From the NCBI GenBank assembly GCA_030430385.1, contig JAUIFO010000007.1:155713-219712 (forward strand): 64,000 bases of DNA, given 5' to 3'. The DNA comes from Bacteroidia bacterium (lineage in GTDB: Bacteria; Bacteroidota; Bacteroidia; Flavobacteriales; Flavobacteriaceae). Position 1 is the stretch's first letter, and every line of letters starts with the position of its first letter. A model generated the notes under the pieces. It saw only the letters and a program-made list of their open reading frames with translations, did not search any database and was not told where the DNA came from. The position numbers and the translations under genes were made by a program. Below, piece by piece: positions 9,109 to 17,158 of the stretch.

Positions 9109-9924
9109 ATGAGAAAATCATTTTTTTTAACATTATTACTTACAAGTGTAAGTATTGCAACGTATTCTCAGAATACCTTTCCTTCATCTGGAAATGTAGG
9201 TATTGGTACTACTTCACCTTCGGAAGAATTACAAGTAGTTGGTAAAGTTAAGGCGGAACACGGAATTTTCACCAAAAAGCTTTTAGATGGTTCAGAATTC
9301 GAATCTTATGAAGACAGAAACAAACAATGTTCAGTGTTAAACGCAGGCACACAGTTAGGACCAAGTGGTTACATTTTAAATGTCTTAGATTTTCCCCAAT
9401 CTAATCTTAATGCTAAAGCTCAATCTTTTATTGGTATGGAAGACAGAAACTATAAAAGTAGATGGCGATATTATGCAAATACGGGAGGATCGAGCGAACT
9501 TTTATACTATGATAAATCTCAAAAATTTATTTATTCCTTAAAGGAAGATGGCAATAGTGTTTTCTTAACATTGCCAAATGAAAAATCTTTTGTAACTATT
9601 GGTACCTCTTCATTCGATGATAATGGTGATACTTATCATTTGACTGTCAACGGAAAAATGAGAGCACATGCTGTAAAAGTTTACACAGATTGGGCTGATT
9701 TTGTATTTGAAGAAGATTATAAATTGCCAACTTTATTAGAAGTTGAAAAGTACATTCAAACTCATGGTCATTTAAAAGATATCCCGAGCGCTAAGGAAGT
9801 TGAAGCAAGTGGTATCGAACTTGGAGAAATGAACAAACTCTTACTTCAAAAAATAGAAGAATTAACGCTTTACACTATCAAGCTTAAGAAAGAAGTTGAA
9901 GAATTGAAAACTAAAATAGATTAG
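9109..9924 (+). CDS. Secreted tail-fibre-like protein with C-terminal coiled coil
   Basis: This 271-residue protein has a signal peptide (MRKSFFLTLLLTSVSIATYSQ). After it comes GNVGIGTTSPSEELQVVGKV, the motif typical of Bacteroidota proteins resembling phage tail fibres and peptidase S74 substrates. The C-terminal 70 residues have the matching conserved pattern (LPTLLEVEKYIQTHGHLKDI, IELGEMNKLLLQKIEELTLY) and end in a heptad-like coiled coil that probably trimerises. No T9SS domain is seen. It lies two bases upstream of a subtilase-like T9SS gene, so the two are one transcript. The role is unknown; a cell-surface fibre or adhesin is the likeliest reading. Confidence 0.75.
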   Translation: MRKSFFLTLLLTSVSIATYSQNTFPSSGNVGIGTTSPSEELQVVGKVKAEHGIFTKKLLDGSEFESYEDRNKQCSVLNAGTQLGPSGYILNVLDFPQSNLNAKAQSFIGMEDRNYKSRWRYYANTGGSSELLYYDKSQKFIYSLKEDGNSVFLTLPNEKSFVTIGTSSFDDNGDTYHLTVNGKMRAHAVKVYTDWADFVFEEDYKLPTLLEVEKYIQTHGHLKDIPSAKEVEASGIELGEMNKLLLQKIEELTLYTIKLKKEVEELKTKID

Positions 9925-9926
9925 TT

Positions 9927-11753
9927 ATGAAGTTAATTCTAAAACTATTCCTCTTTTTTAGTGTAACCATTGGAGTTGCTCAAAATCAATTTACATATTG
10001 GTTTAGTATTCCAAACACGTCTAAAGTACCATTAGTAGAACAAAAACAAAATGAAGTTTTACTTGATTTTAATGACAAAACTTTGAATTCGTTATTTTCT
10101 AAATACACAATTTATAGTTTTAAGGCTTCATTTCCGACTTCCAAGACACCTTACTTACAGACTATGTACGAAATGGAGATTGATAATGTTAAGTTGATTA
10201 ATGAAATATTAGGTAAACATTCAAGCATTTTTTTAAATATAGAAGATAAACCAGAACTTCAGTTGCTCTATATTCCAAATGATTTTGGAACAAATGGTGG
10301 AGTTCTTTTTGAACAAGAGGAATTAAATTATATAAGGGCTCCAGAAACTTGGGATTTGTTAACAATAGGAAACCCTAATATTGAACTAGGTATTTCCGAA
10401 AGTGTTAATATATCTCATGAAGATTTGATAGGACAATCTGATGTTTTAAGTGGATCCAGTAGTACATATAATGGTCATGGAACGAGTGTTTCTTTATTTG
10501 CTGGAGCTAGATCAAATAATAGTACTGGTATAGCTTCTATAGGTCATGATTGTTTTATCAGAAGTAAATCAGGAGGAACCAATGCGGTCATTCAACTTGC
10601 TCAATCAGGAGTAAAGGTTATTAATATGAGTTGGGGAAGTTGCAATCTGACACAACACTCTATAAATATTAGACAAATGGCAATGGATGAAGCTTATGAA
10701 AATGGTGCTGTTCTTATTGCCGCTGCTGGAAATGGAGCTTTTAGTTGTTCTAGTTTAGGTGCTGGTGCATACCATTATCCTGCGGCGAATAACCATGTCA
10801 TTGCTGTAACAGTAGTAGGTCATTTGTATGAATTAAATGATCCAGATCCTACGCATAATAACCAAAAAGATAGATTTGAAGCTGTTGGTAACACTTATCC
10901 ATCTACAACACACAATGATATGGTAGATATTGCTGCTCCTGGAAGATATGTTCTAACACAAACTCAAGGTCAACCAACAGGTACATATTCTTATGGAGGT
11001 GGTACATCTTATGCAGCACCTATTGTTACTGGAACTGTTGGATTGATGCTAGATATGAATTATTGTATTGATCAAGAGGAAATTGAAACTATATTAAAAC
11101 TAACCTCTCGGAAAATAGATCACTTAAGTGTCAATCAAGCATTTTATGGAGAAATTGGTTCTGGTGTTCTAGATTCATATGAAGCTGTAAATATGGCAAA
11201 CGAAATGGCAAAAAGCTTTGGAACAGTTGAAGTCAAAGATAGAGTGTTGTACAGATGGAACTACAAGTTGGAAACAGCTCCATATGAGATAAAAATGACT
11301 AATAATGACGTCACTGGAAATGCTATTTTGAATTTTAAAGCTAGGAACAATATTGAAATATTAAGTGGTGATTATTACCCTCAATCTGGTGGGTATATAG
11401 AATTGCAAATTGATGAAACCCTAGCTTTAGATTGTCCTCCTCCTCCTCCTCCTGCAAGTAGGAAGTCTAATCTGGATACCAATGATAAGTTGAATAAAAA
11501 GAAAATAGAATATAAAATTGTTCCAACTTTAGTAGAGTCTTTCATTGAAATTATAGCTAATGATCTATCAATTAAGAATGTTTCAAATGTCAAAGTATTT
11601 AATTTATTTGGTATTGAAGTCATATCAAAAAATAAGTTTGATAACGATGAGATTCGGTTAAATATGGAAACACTAAATGAAGGTATTTACCTTGTTAAAC
11701 TTTATAATCTTAAAGGAGAAACAATTCATACCCAAAAAATAATAAAAAAGTAA
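9927..11753 (+). CDS. S8 subtilase-like secreted protein with T9SS sorting domain; canonical catalytic Asp not visible
   Basis: This 608-residue protein has a signal peptide (MKLILKLFLFFSVTIGVAQ), an N-terminal propeptide-like region and an S8 fold. It has H184 in GHGTSV, the oxyanion Asn N269 in AAAGNGAF, and the nucleophile S361 in GGGTSYAAP. The first triad position, normally in a D-T/S-G motif before HPDL, reads LGISESVNISHEDL. The Asp is replaced (E158 or S157 depending on alignment) and one residue seems missing. A Pro-rich linker (CPPPPPPAS) leads to a typical T9SS type A domain (GIYLVKLYNLKGETIHTQKI). It should be exported and anchored at the surface, with reduced or absent peptidase activity (inference). 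It is probably cotranscribed with the fibre-like gene. Confidence 0.88.
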   Translation: MKLILKLFLFFSVTIGVAQNQFTYWFSIPNTSKVPLVEQKQNEVLLDFNDKTLNSLFSKYTIYSFKASFPTSKTPYLQTMYEMEIDNVKLINEILGKHSSIFLNIEDKPELQLLYIPNDFGTNGGVLFEQEELNYIRAPETWDLLTIGNPNIELGISESVNISHEDLIGQSDVLSGSSSTYNGHGTSVSLFAGARSNNSTGIASIGHDCFIRSKSGGTNAVIQLAQSGVKVINMSWGSCNLTQHSINIRQMAMDEAYENGAVLIAAAGNGAFSCSSLGAGAYHYPAANNHVIAVTVVGHLYELNDPDPTHNNQKDRFEAVGNTYPSTTHNDMVDIAAPGRYVLTQTQGQPTGTYSYGGGTSYAAPIVTGTVGLMLDMNYCIDQEEIETILKLTSRKIDHLSVNQAFYGEIGSGVLDSYEAVNMANEMAKSFGTVEVKDRVLYRWNYKLETAPYEIKMTNNDVTGNAILNFKARNNIEILSGDYYPQSGGYIELQIDETLALDCPPPPPPASRKSNLDTNDKLNKKKIEYKIVPTLVESFIEIIANDLSIKNVSNVKVFNLFGIEVISKNKFDNDEIRLNMETLNEGIYLVKLYNLKGETIHTQKIIKK

Positions 11754-11763
11754 TCTGAAACTC

Positions 11764-11795
11764 AAAAGGGAATCTTACTAAAGGTTCCCTTTTTT
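11764..11795. terminator. Rho-independent terminator, probably bidirectional
   Basis: The 9-bp stem AAAAGGGAA/TTCCCTTTT (11764-11772 and 11785-11793) has a 12-base loop and a T-run downstream. It lies between the convergent subtilase-like gene and the GT2 gene on the minus strand. Confidence 0.8.
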
Positions 11796-12684
11796 ATTTT
11801 TTTAAATCTTTATAGCACATATAACTTATTCTGTATAACTGTAACAATAGCATTGAAGGGGTTTTACCTATCAAGTTGTTTTGAAGTGAGGGTTTAAATT
11901 GTTTGAATAACAATGAGAATAAACCTGTTAATCTAAAACGCTTCAGTTTTATGAATAACTTCAGTAAGTCATTTTGATGATTAGGAATGGCATCGTTTTT
12001 ATACAGTTTTAAAAGTGTTTCAGCGGCTTGTTCTTTTTTTCTTAAATAGGTTTCACTGGTTTCAATGCCTAAATGATAGACTTCATTATCAATGTGGAAT
12101 ACCTTCGCTTTAGACATTTTTAAAAGTGCTCCAAAGAAATTATCATAACCATAACCTTTGTGTTTGATCTTCGAATTCAATGCTAAAAACAATGCTTTTT
12201 TTATGATGAAATTTGCCGAAATAATCACCTTGTAAGGTTTCTGGTTGCGTTTTGCAGCAAGAACTTGCTCATGCGTTTTTCCATAGGTCCATCGCAACCT
12301 ATAGTCTTGTTCTGGAGCAGTATCATAATAAGCAAAACCTCCATAGATCGCATCATAATTGGCGTCTGTAAGATTGAGATATTTTTGAATGTAGTCTTGA
12401 GACTTTGGCAAGACGTCTGCATCTAAAAATAACAACCAATCGTAAGTGGCTTGTTCTGCTAAGTGCTGTCTGGCTTGAATGCGACCAACATTAATGGGAT
12501 GAATGGTATAAGTTGTGTGTTTTAAAGCGCTTACAACTTGATTTTTTTTAGAGTAGACTTCAGAAGAATGGTCATCAAAACAAATGATTTCAAATGGAAT
12601 ATTGCACAATTCTAATTGCGTATGAAGATTTGTGACAAGGTCGACAATATGATAATTGTAAACAGGAATTAATACCGAAATCAT
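11794..12684 (-). CDS. GT2-family glycosyltransferase
   Basis: This 296-residue GT-A protein starts MISVLIPVYNYHIVDL, has an FDDHSSE nucleotide-binding element and LLFLDADVLPKS (about residues 84-95), where the DXD-like motif binds the metal ion. It also has GYGYDNFFG, a motif seen in related enzymes. The C-terminal third has basic and hydrophobic segments but no clear transmembrane helix. It is divergent from the 2OG oxygenase gene, with a 43-bp gap. The donor sugar is unknown. Confidence 0.88.
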   Translation of the reverse strand: MISVLIPVYNYHIVDLVTNLHTQLELCNIPFEIICFDDHSSEVYSKKNQVVSALKHTTYTIHPINVGRIQARQHLAEQATYDWLLFLDADVLPKSQDYIQKYLNLTDANYDAIYGGFAYYDTAPEQDYRLRWTYGKTHEQVLAAKRNQKPYKVIISANFIIKKALFLALNSKIKHKGYGYDNFFGALLKMSKAKVFHIDNEVYHLGIETSETYLRKKEQAAETLLKLYKNDAIPNHQNDLLKLFIKLKRFRLTGLFSLLFKQFKPSLQNNLIGKTPSMLLLQLYRISYMCYKDLKK

Positions 12685-12727
12685 TACTGCTAAAATAAGA
12701 ATTAAAAGCGTTACATTGCAGTTATAA

Positions 12728-13561
12728 ATGCTGCATCTTATGGAACGCTTTAATCGCGAAAATATTTCAGAGCTTATTTATGATCGCCTCAAAGAAAAAG
12801 AGGCGGAATTAAAGCAAGCATATCAGGCATCTAAACATCATATAGGTTATTTTTTTATCGATGATGTCTTGCCTGAAGCTTTAGCAAAGCAATGCTATGA
12901 GGTGTTTCCTAAGCCGTCTGAAATGCGATGTCTTAAAAGCATTCGAGAGTATAAATATGTGTCGGCTCAAATGGATGCACATCATCAGCTTTTAGAAGAG
13001 GTTATTTATGCGTTTCAAGATGAGAAGATCGTGAAATTTATTGGTGAGATTTGTGAGATACCAGCTTTATATGCTGACAACTCTTTATATGCTGGAGGCT
13101 TATCTTTAATGGCTAAAGACAATTTTTTAAATCCGCATTTAGACAATTCTCACGATGCCGAACGTGAGCGTTGGCGTGTGCTCAATCTTTTGTATTATGT
13201 GACTCCAGATTGGCATGCTGATAATGGAGGTCATCTTGAAGTCTGGCCTGATGGTCCAAAAAAAGAGCCTGTTGTGATCGAGAGTAAATTTAACCGACTC
13301 GCTATTATGGCAACGCATGATACCTCATGGCATTCGGTTAACAAAGTTCAGGTTGATCGAAGTCGATGTTGTATTTCTAATTATTATTTTAGCGACACAC
13401 CTTTAAAGGATACAGATAGGTTTCATGTAACTAAGTTTAGAGGCCGACCAGGAGATACTGTTACTAATATCATTCTAGATTTAGATGCTAATGTGCGCAT
13501 GCTTGTGCGAAAGATTTTCAAAAAAGGGATTCGTAAAAATCCGCATGTTTATAAGAAGTAA
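12728..13561 (+). CDS. 2OG-Fe(II) oxygenase (prolyl 4-hydroxylase-like fold)
   Basis: This 277-residue protein has the facial triad of 2-oxoglutarate/iron dioxygenases. The HxD motif is NPHLDNSHD (H137, D139), and the distal His is in TSWHSVNKV (H202). An Arg follows about 10 residues later (R211/R213 in VDRSRCCISNYYF) and would bind 2-oxoglutarate. The strand order YYVTPDWHADNGGHLEVW fits the double-stranded beta helix. Its place among glycosyltransferases suggests it hydroxylates a sugar, lipid or peptide part of a surface glycan, which is inference. A second start, ATG at 12740 (MERFNREN), is possible. Confidence 0.8.
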   Translation: MLHLMERFNRENISELIYDRLKEKEAELKQAYQASKHHIGYFFIDDVLPEALAKQCYEVFPKPSEMRCLKSIREYKYVSAQMDAHHQLLEEVIYAFQDEKIVKFIGEICEIPALYADNSLYAGGLSLMAKDNFLNPHLDNSHDAERERWRVLNLLYYVTPDWHADNGGHLEVWPDGPKKEPVVIESKFNRLAIMATHDTSWHSVNKVQVDRSRCCISNYYFSDTPLKDTDRFHVTKFRGRPGDTVTNIILDLDANVRMLVRKIFKKGIRKNPHVYKK

Positions 13562-13570
13562 ACTAACGAT

Positions 13571-13590
13571 GTCACCTCAAGCGTAGTCAA
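13571..13590. repeat. Degenerate dispersed palindromic repeat
   Basis: GTCACCTCAAGCGTAGTCAA between convergent genes resembles the short intergenic repeats of Flavobacteria with CACCTCGAGCGNAGTCGAG cores. The copy has lost part of its symmetry. Confidence 0.35.
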
Positions 13591-13610
13591 TAAATCAAAG
13601 CAAGTCTAAT

Positions 13611-14504
13611 TCAATTAAACTGCTTCTTATTGCCTTCAAATTTTAAATACGGATTGTCTAATACGTAGGCTTTACGATCACGTTTTAATTCAGATCGATA
13701 AGGATGATCCAATACATGAAAATAATACAATTGCTTTACCCAATTTGCATTTCTAAAGATGCGTTGGTTCTCAAAAAAACGATGGTAGCTTATTTCTCGC
13801 ATCGCTTCTTCAGCATTAAATTCTTCAATAGCTAACAATTCACCACATTTACTATTGTGATGCGGCATAAATATATCATCAAGATATACGAATGTTAATG
13901 GTAAAAAAAGAGTCGCTTCAAACTTAAATAGTTCAAGAACATCTTTTGTTGAGCTGTAATAATCAACATCAATAGTAACAAATCCTATTGGGTTTGCTTC
14001 AGATATAGACGAAAGGAATTTAGAGATGTTTGCCTTTATTGGTCCATATATGATAGTCGCTTTGCCTTTTATTTTTTCTTCAAGAAGGTCTTTATTCATC
14101 GGAAAATCTCCAGTGTTGTAATATTCAGGATGATCTCTATAGTCTTTTGGCTCAGGCATACCTGTTCCAGTGTCAAATCCGTAAATATGAATTTTGATTC
14201 CAGTTATTTTGGTAACTTTCTCTGCAATAGCAATCATATTCATTAAACCAGCACCATTGGCTACACCAAATTCAATGATAGTAATTTCAGAAAGCCCTCT
14301 AAGTTTAGCTTGATCTGCAGCATGCAAAATACCAAAAGCGTGTTGCGGACGTACTACCAAATCATACGCAACTTTTTTTCGAAAAGAGCCAAATAACAAC
14401 ACAAAAATCGCCATAAAGTTTAAATGAAATGGCTCAGTCAAGCGCTGTTTGAATAACTTATTCCAACTATTTTTTTGAGATAGACGTTTTAATACGAAGC
14501 CCAT
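13611..14504 (-). CDS. Putative class I SAM-dependent methyltransferase (TylF/CmcI-like)
   Basis: This 297-residue protein has a motif I-like stretch EFGVANGAGLMNMIAIAEK followed by an acidic strand end (IYGFDTGTGMPEP), as in TylF/macrocin O-methyltransferase and CmcI relatives. A later acidic metal-site-like segment reads VTIDVDYYSSTKDVL, and VYLDDIFMPHHNSKCGE may complete a divalent-metal site. By context it could O-methylate a sugar of the glycan. The N-terminus is basic with a short hydrophobic stretch (FMAIFVLLFGSF) that may touch the membrane. The family assignment is moderate and the substrate is unknown. Confidence 0.6.
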   Translation of the reverse strand: MGFVLKRLSQKNSWNKLFKQRLTEPFHLNFMAIFVLLFGSFRKKVAYDLVVRPQHAFGILHAADQAKLRGLSEITIIEFGVANGAGLMNMIAIAEKVTKITGIKIHIYGFDTGTGMPEPKDYRDHPEYYNTGDFPMNKDLLEEKIKGKATIIYGPIKANISKFLSSISEANPIGFVTIDVDYYSSTKDVLELFKFEATLFLPLTFVYLDDIFMPHHNSKCGELLAIEEFNAEEAMREISYHRFFENQRIFRNANWVKQLYYFHVLDHPYRSELKRDRKAYVLDNPYLKFEGNKKQFN

Positions 14505-14578
14505 AAAATGCTTTAAGTTTATCCAAAGCTAAAACAATAATTTATATTTGAAACTGTATACTAATCTATTTATAACTT

Positions 14579-14586
14579 TATTTTTG
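14579..14586 (+). promoter_or_regulatory. Candidate -7 box for the beta-helix gene
   Basis: TATTTTTG matches TAnnTTTG, 26 bases before the ATG at 14612. A second match, TATATTTG, lies at 14543-14550. No TTG lies at the usual distance upstream of the proximal box. Confidence 0.4.
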
Positions 14587-14611
14587 GTACAATAATTGGC
14601 TCTATCAATTT

Positions 14612-16240
14612 ATGAAACGCATATTATTACATATACTATTACTCATTTTTTCTGTACCTGCAATGGCGCAAGAAGTGTTTCATGTATTTCCACCTGATCA
14701 TTCTGTATCACCTGGCTCCGAAAATGGCGATGGCTCATTAACACGTCCATGGGATTTGCAAACAGCCTTAAGTCAATCGACTGAGGTCGTCAATTCTGGA
14801 GATACCATTTGGATTCATGAAGGAATATACAATGGTAGATTTGTATCTAAGCTCAAAAGTCTTGAACCAAATAAATTCATTACTGTTTCAGCTTTTAAAG
14901 ATGATAAAGTGATTTTAAATGGAAATGTAAATTCTACAAGAAATACTGTTTTAGAGGTTGCTGGACCACAGGTCATTTTTAAGAATTTTGAAATTACTTG
15001 GCTTGCTGATTTTTCTAGAGATGAAAATGATAGTAATTTTCAAGTTTGTAGTGGTATACGACATTTAAAAGGCGCAGATTGTAGGTTTTATAATCTTAAT
15101 ATTCACGATAATCCTGGACTTGGGATTGGCTCATGGAAGCATGCTGAAGGAACTATAATCGAAAATTGCCTTATCTATAATAATGGGTTTATGTCCAAAG
15201 ATGGTCGAGGTAGAGGAGAAGGGATTTATGTTCAAAATAAAAGCGATAAAACACGACTCATAAAAAATAATATCATTTTTAATAATTATTACAAAGGGAT
15301 TGAAGTTTGGTCTGCGGGAAAACGTTCGTCATATGAGTTTGTGAAGCACATTACCTTAGAAGGAAATATCATTTTTAATAGCGGAAACCCTTCAGGATGG
15401 TTTTTTGATAATACTATTATTGCGTCAAATGATAAGAATGGTGTTAACATCGCTAAACATATTAAGGTTATTGATAATGTGTTCTATCACAACACGAGAC
15501 AACCTAATGGACATATTTATGGTGATGCGCCTTCATTGACCATTGGTTTTATTAAACGCGCTCCTGTTGAAGATGTGATTGTTGATAATAATGTGATTGT
15601 TGGAGGTTTCAACGGGTTGAGAATCTTGTATTCTAAGACCTTACAATTCTCTAATAATAAAATTCATACTGGAATAGTTCAAGTTGCTCCAACTATTACT
15701 GAACATTATGAAGGCTGGAATTTTAACTCTAATGTGATTTACAGTTCACTCACAAAACCTTACAGAATTCCTAGAGTCAAAAATTATGCATTAAAAGATT
15801 GGACAGAGACCTTTCAGTTAGATCGTGATAGCAAGTTGTTTCCTATTGAAGATTTTACTTTAGATCCAATTTTAAGAGTATCGAAACATAGTCAAAATGT
15901 AAATAAATTTAATGTGGCTTTATTTAATACTGAAGGCAGTTCAGTTCAAGTTGATTTCTCCTCATATCGTATTGATGCTGGCACAAGTTATACCATCTAT
16001 GATGTTGAAAATCAAAAGAAAGTATTGAAAACAGGCGTTTTATCTGAAGATGGATATCTAAATATTCCAATGCAATTACACGAATTTGAAAAACCACTGC
16101 ATAATGAAAAAGCCATTAAAACAATAGCTAATTTTGGTGTTTTTGTTGTAGAATTTGATACACAAGAAGTAGAAGATCCTTCACCTGAAGATAAACGTGA
16201 TAATTTCTTTACAAGGTTTTGGAAATGGCTCGGTTTTTAG
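14612..16240 (+). CDS. Secreted right-handed parallel beta-helix protein
   Basis: This 542-residue protein has a signal peptide (MKRILLHILLLIFSVPAMAQ) and begins with a typical beta-helix entry (HSVSPGSENGDGSLTRPWDL, GDTIWIHEGIYNG). Repeated coils follow, rich in Asn and hydrophobic residues (IENCLIYNNGF, LIKNNIIFNNYYKGI, LEGNIIFNSG), as in pectate-lyase-like and PbH1-repeat proteins. The C-terminal ~100 residues form a separate beta-sandwich-like part and there is no T9SS domain. It ends TRFWKWLGF, an amphipathic tail that might contact the outer membrane. A polysaccharide lyase/epimerase or binding role fits the glycan locus. Its stop overlaps that of the convergent ftsE gene by four bases. 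Confidence 0.78.
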   Translation: MKRILLHILLLIFSVPAMAQEVFHVFPPDHSVSPGSENGDGSLTRPWDLQTALSQSTEVVNSGDTIWIHEGIYNGRFVSKLKSLEPNKFITVSAFKDDKVILNGNVNSTRNTVLEVAGPQVIFKNFEITWLADFSRDENDSNFQVCSGIRHLKGADCRFYNLNIHDNPGLGIGSWKHAEGTIIENCLIYNNGFMSKDGRGRGEGIYVQNKSDKTRLIKNNIIFNNYYKGIEVWSAGKRSSYEFVKHITLEGNIIFNSGNPSGWFFDNTIIASNDKNGVNIAKHIKVIDNVFYHNTRQPNGHIYGDAPSLTIGFIKRAPVEDVIVDNNVIVGGFNGLRILYSKTLQFSNNKIHTGIVQVAPTITEHYEGWNFNSNVIYSSLTKPYRIPRVKNYALKDWTETFQLDRDSKLFPIEDFTLDPILRVSKHSQNVNKFNVALFNTEGSSVQVDFSSYRIDAGTSYTIYDVENQKKVLKTGVLSEDGYLNIPMQLHEFEKPLHNEKAIKTIANFGVFVVEFDTQEVEDPSPEDKRDNFFTRFWKWLGF

Positions 16241-16920
16241 TTTTTACGTTGCACGACTTCAAACACTTTGTTTTCGTCACATTTTAATGTCTTACTTGGG
16301 TATTTTAACAACAAGGCATAATCATGAGTTGCCATCAAAATGGTACGTCCGTTGTTGTTAATGTCACGTAAAACTTCCATGACCTCAATACTGGTTTGCG
16401 GATCTAAATTACCAGTTGGCTCATCGGCTAAGATAAGTTCAGGTTCATTTAATAAGGCTCTGGCTATAGCGATGCGTTGTTGTTCACCTCCAGATAATTC
16501 ATGCGGAAATTTAAACCCTTTGGTTTTCATACCTACTTTATCTAAGACAGCTTCAATGCGCTCAGCAATTTTTGCTTTCTCTTTCCATCCTGTAGCTTTC
16601 AGTACAAATTCAAGATTGCCATTGATGGTTCGGTCAGGTAATAATTTAAAATCCTGAAACACAATACCAAGCTTGCGTCTTAAAAACGGAATGTCTTTCT
16701 CTTTTAAGGTTCTTAAGTTGTAATCTACAATGTGACCTTCACCTTCAGTTAACTCTAAATCGCCATAAAGGGTTTTCATAAAACTACTTTTTCCACTTCC
16801 TGTCTTTCCTATTAAATATACAAAATCACCTTTGCTCATTTCAATATTAACATTAGACAAGACCATATTATCACCTTGATAAATTGTGGCATCCTTAAGT
16901 TGTAAAATAGTTTCAGACAT
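16237..16920 (-). CDS. ftsE: Cell-division ABC transporter ATPase FtsE
   Basis: This 227-residue ABC ATPase has Walker A GKTGSGKSS (about residues 37-45), the signature LSGGEQQRIAIARAL, Walker B LILADEPTGNLDP and an H-loop (ATHDYALL). The N-terminus (LKDATIYQGDNMVLSNVNIE) matches flavobacterial FtsE. With FtsX, FtsE controls periplasmic peptidoglycan hydrolases at the septum. No ftsX-like permease lies next to it. The nearest FtsX-fold protein, at 30301, is of the LolC/E type and is not its partner by context. Confidence 0.9.
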   Translation of the reverse strand: MSETILQLKDATIYQGDNMVLSNVNIEMSKGDFVYLIGKTGSGKSSFMKTLYGDLELTEGEGHIVDYNLRTLKEKDIPFLRRKLGIVFQDFKLLPDRTINGNLEFVLKATGWKEKAKIAERIEAVLDKVGMKTKGFKFPHELSGGEQQRIAIARALLNEPELILADEPTGNLDPQTSIEVMEVLRDINNNGRTILMATHDYALLLKYPSKTLKCDENKVFEVVQRKN

Positions 16921-17103
16921 AGCGTGCTCGTAAACTAAGAGTTATAAAATGTAAATGTATCATAAAAAACAATCATTTTCGAATTTTCAAAAATCAAATT
17001 CTAAAATAGCAAACCTATGCTGCTCATTTTCAAAACGGAAACTGTAACAGAATCTTGTTCAAAAGGTCTTTTAATAACTATGTGCATAATTATAGCACGA
17101 TTA

Positions 17104-17135
17104 TTGCGTTATAGAAATGAGATAAATTATTTTTG
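17104..17135 (+). promoter_or_regulatory. Candidate promoter for the TPR/outer-membrane gene pair
   Basis: TTG (17104-17106), 21 bases, then TATTTTTG (17128-17135) fits the flavobacterial consensus. Transcription would start about 20 bases before the ATG at 17159. The rest of the 238-bp gap to ftsE shows no other clear element. Confidence 0.6.
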
Positions 17136-17158
17136 GCATCAATTAAAAATCGAACCTA

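Noticed and set aside
11430..11455. Run of CCT repeats as a phase-variable tract
   Set aside because: The unit is a codon, so slippage would change Pro number in a linker but not the frame.
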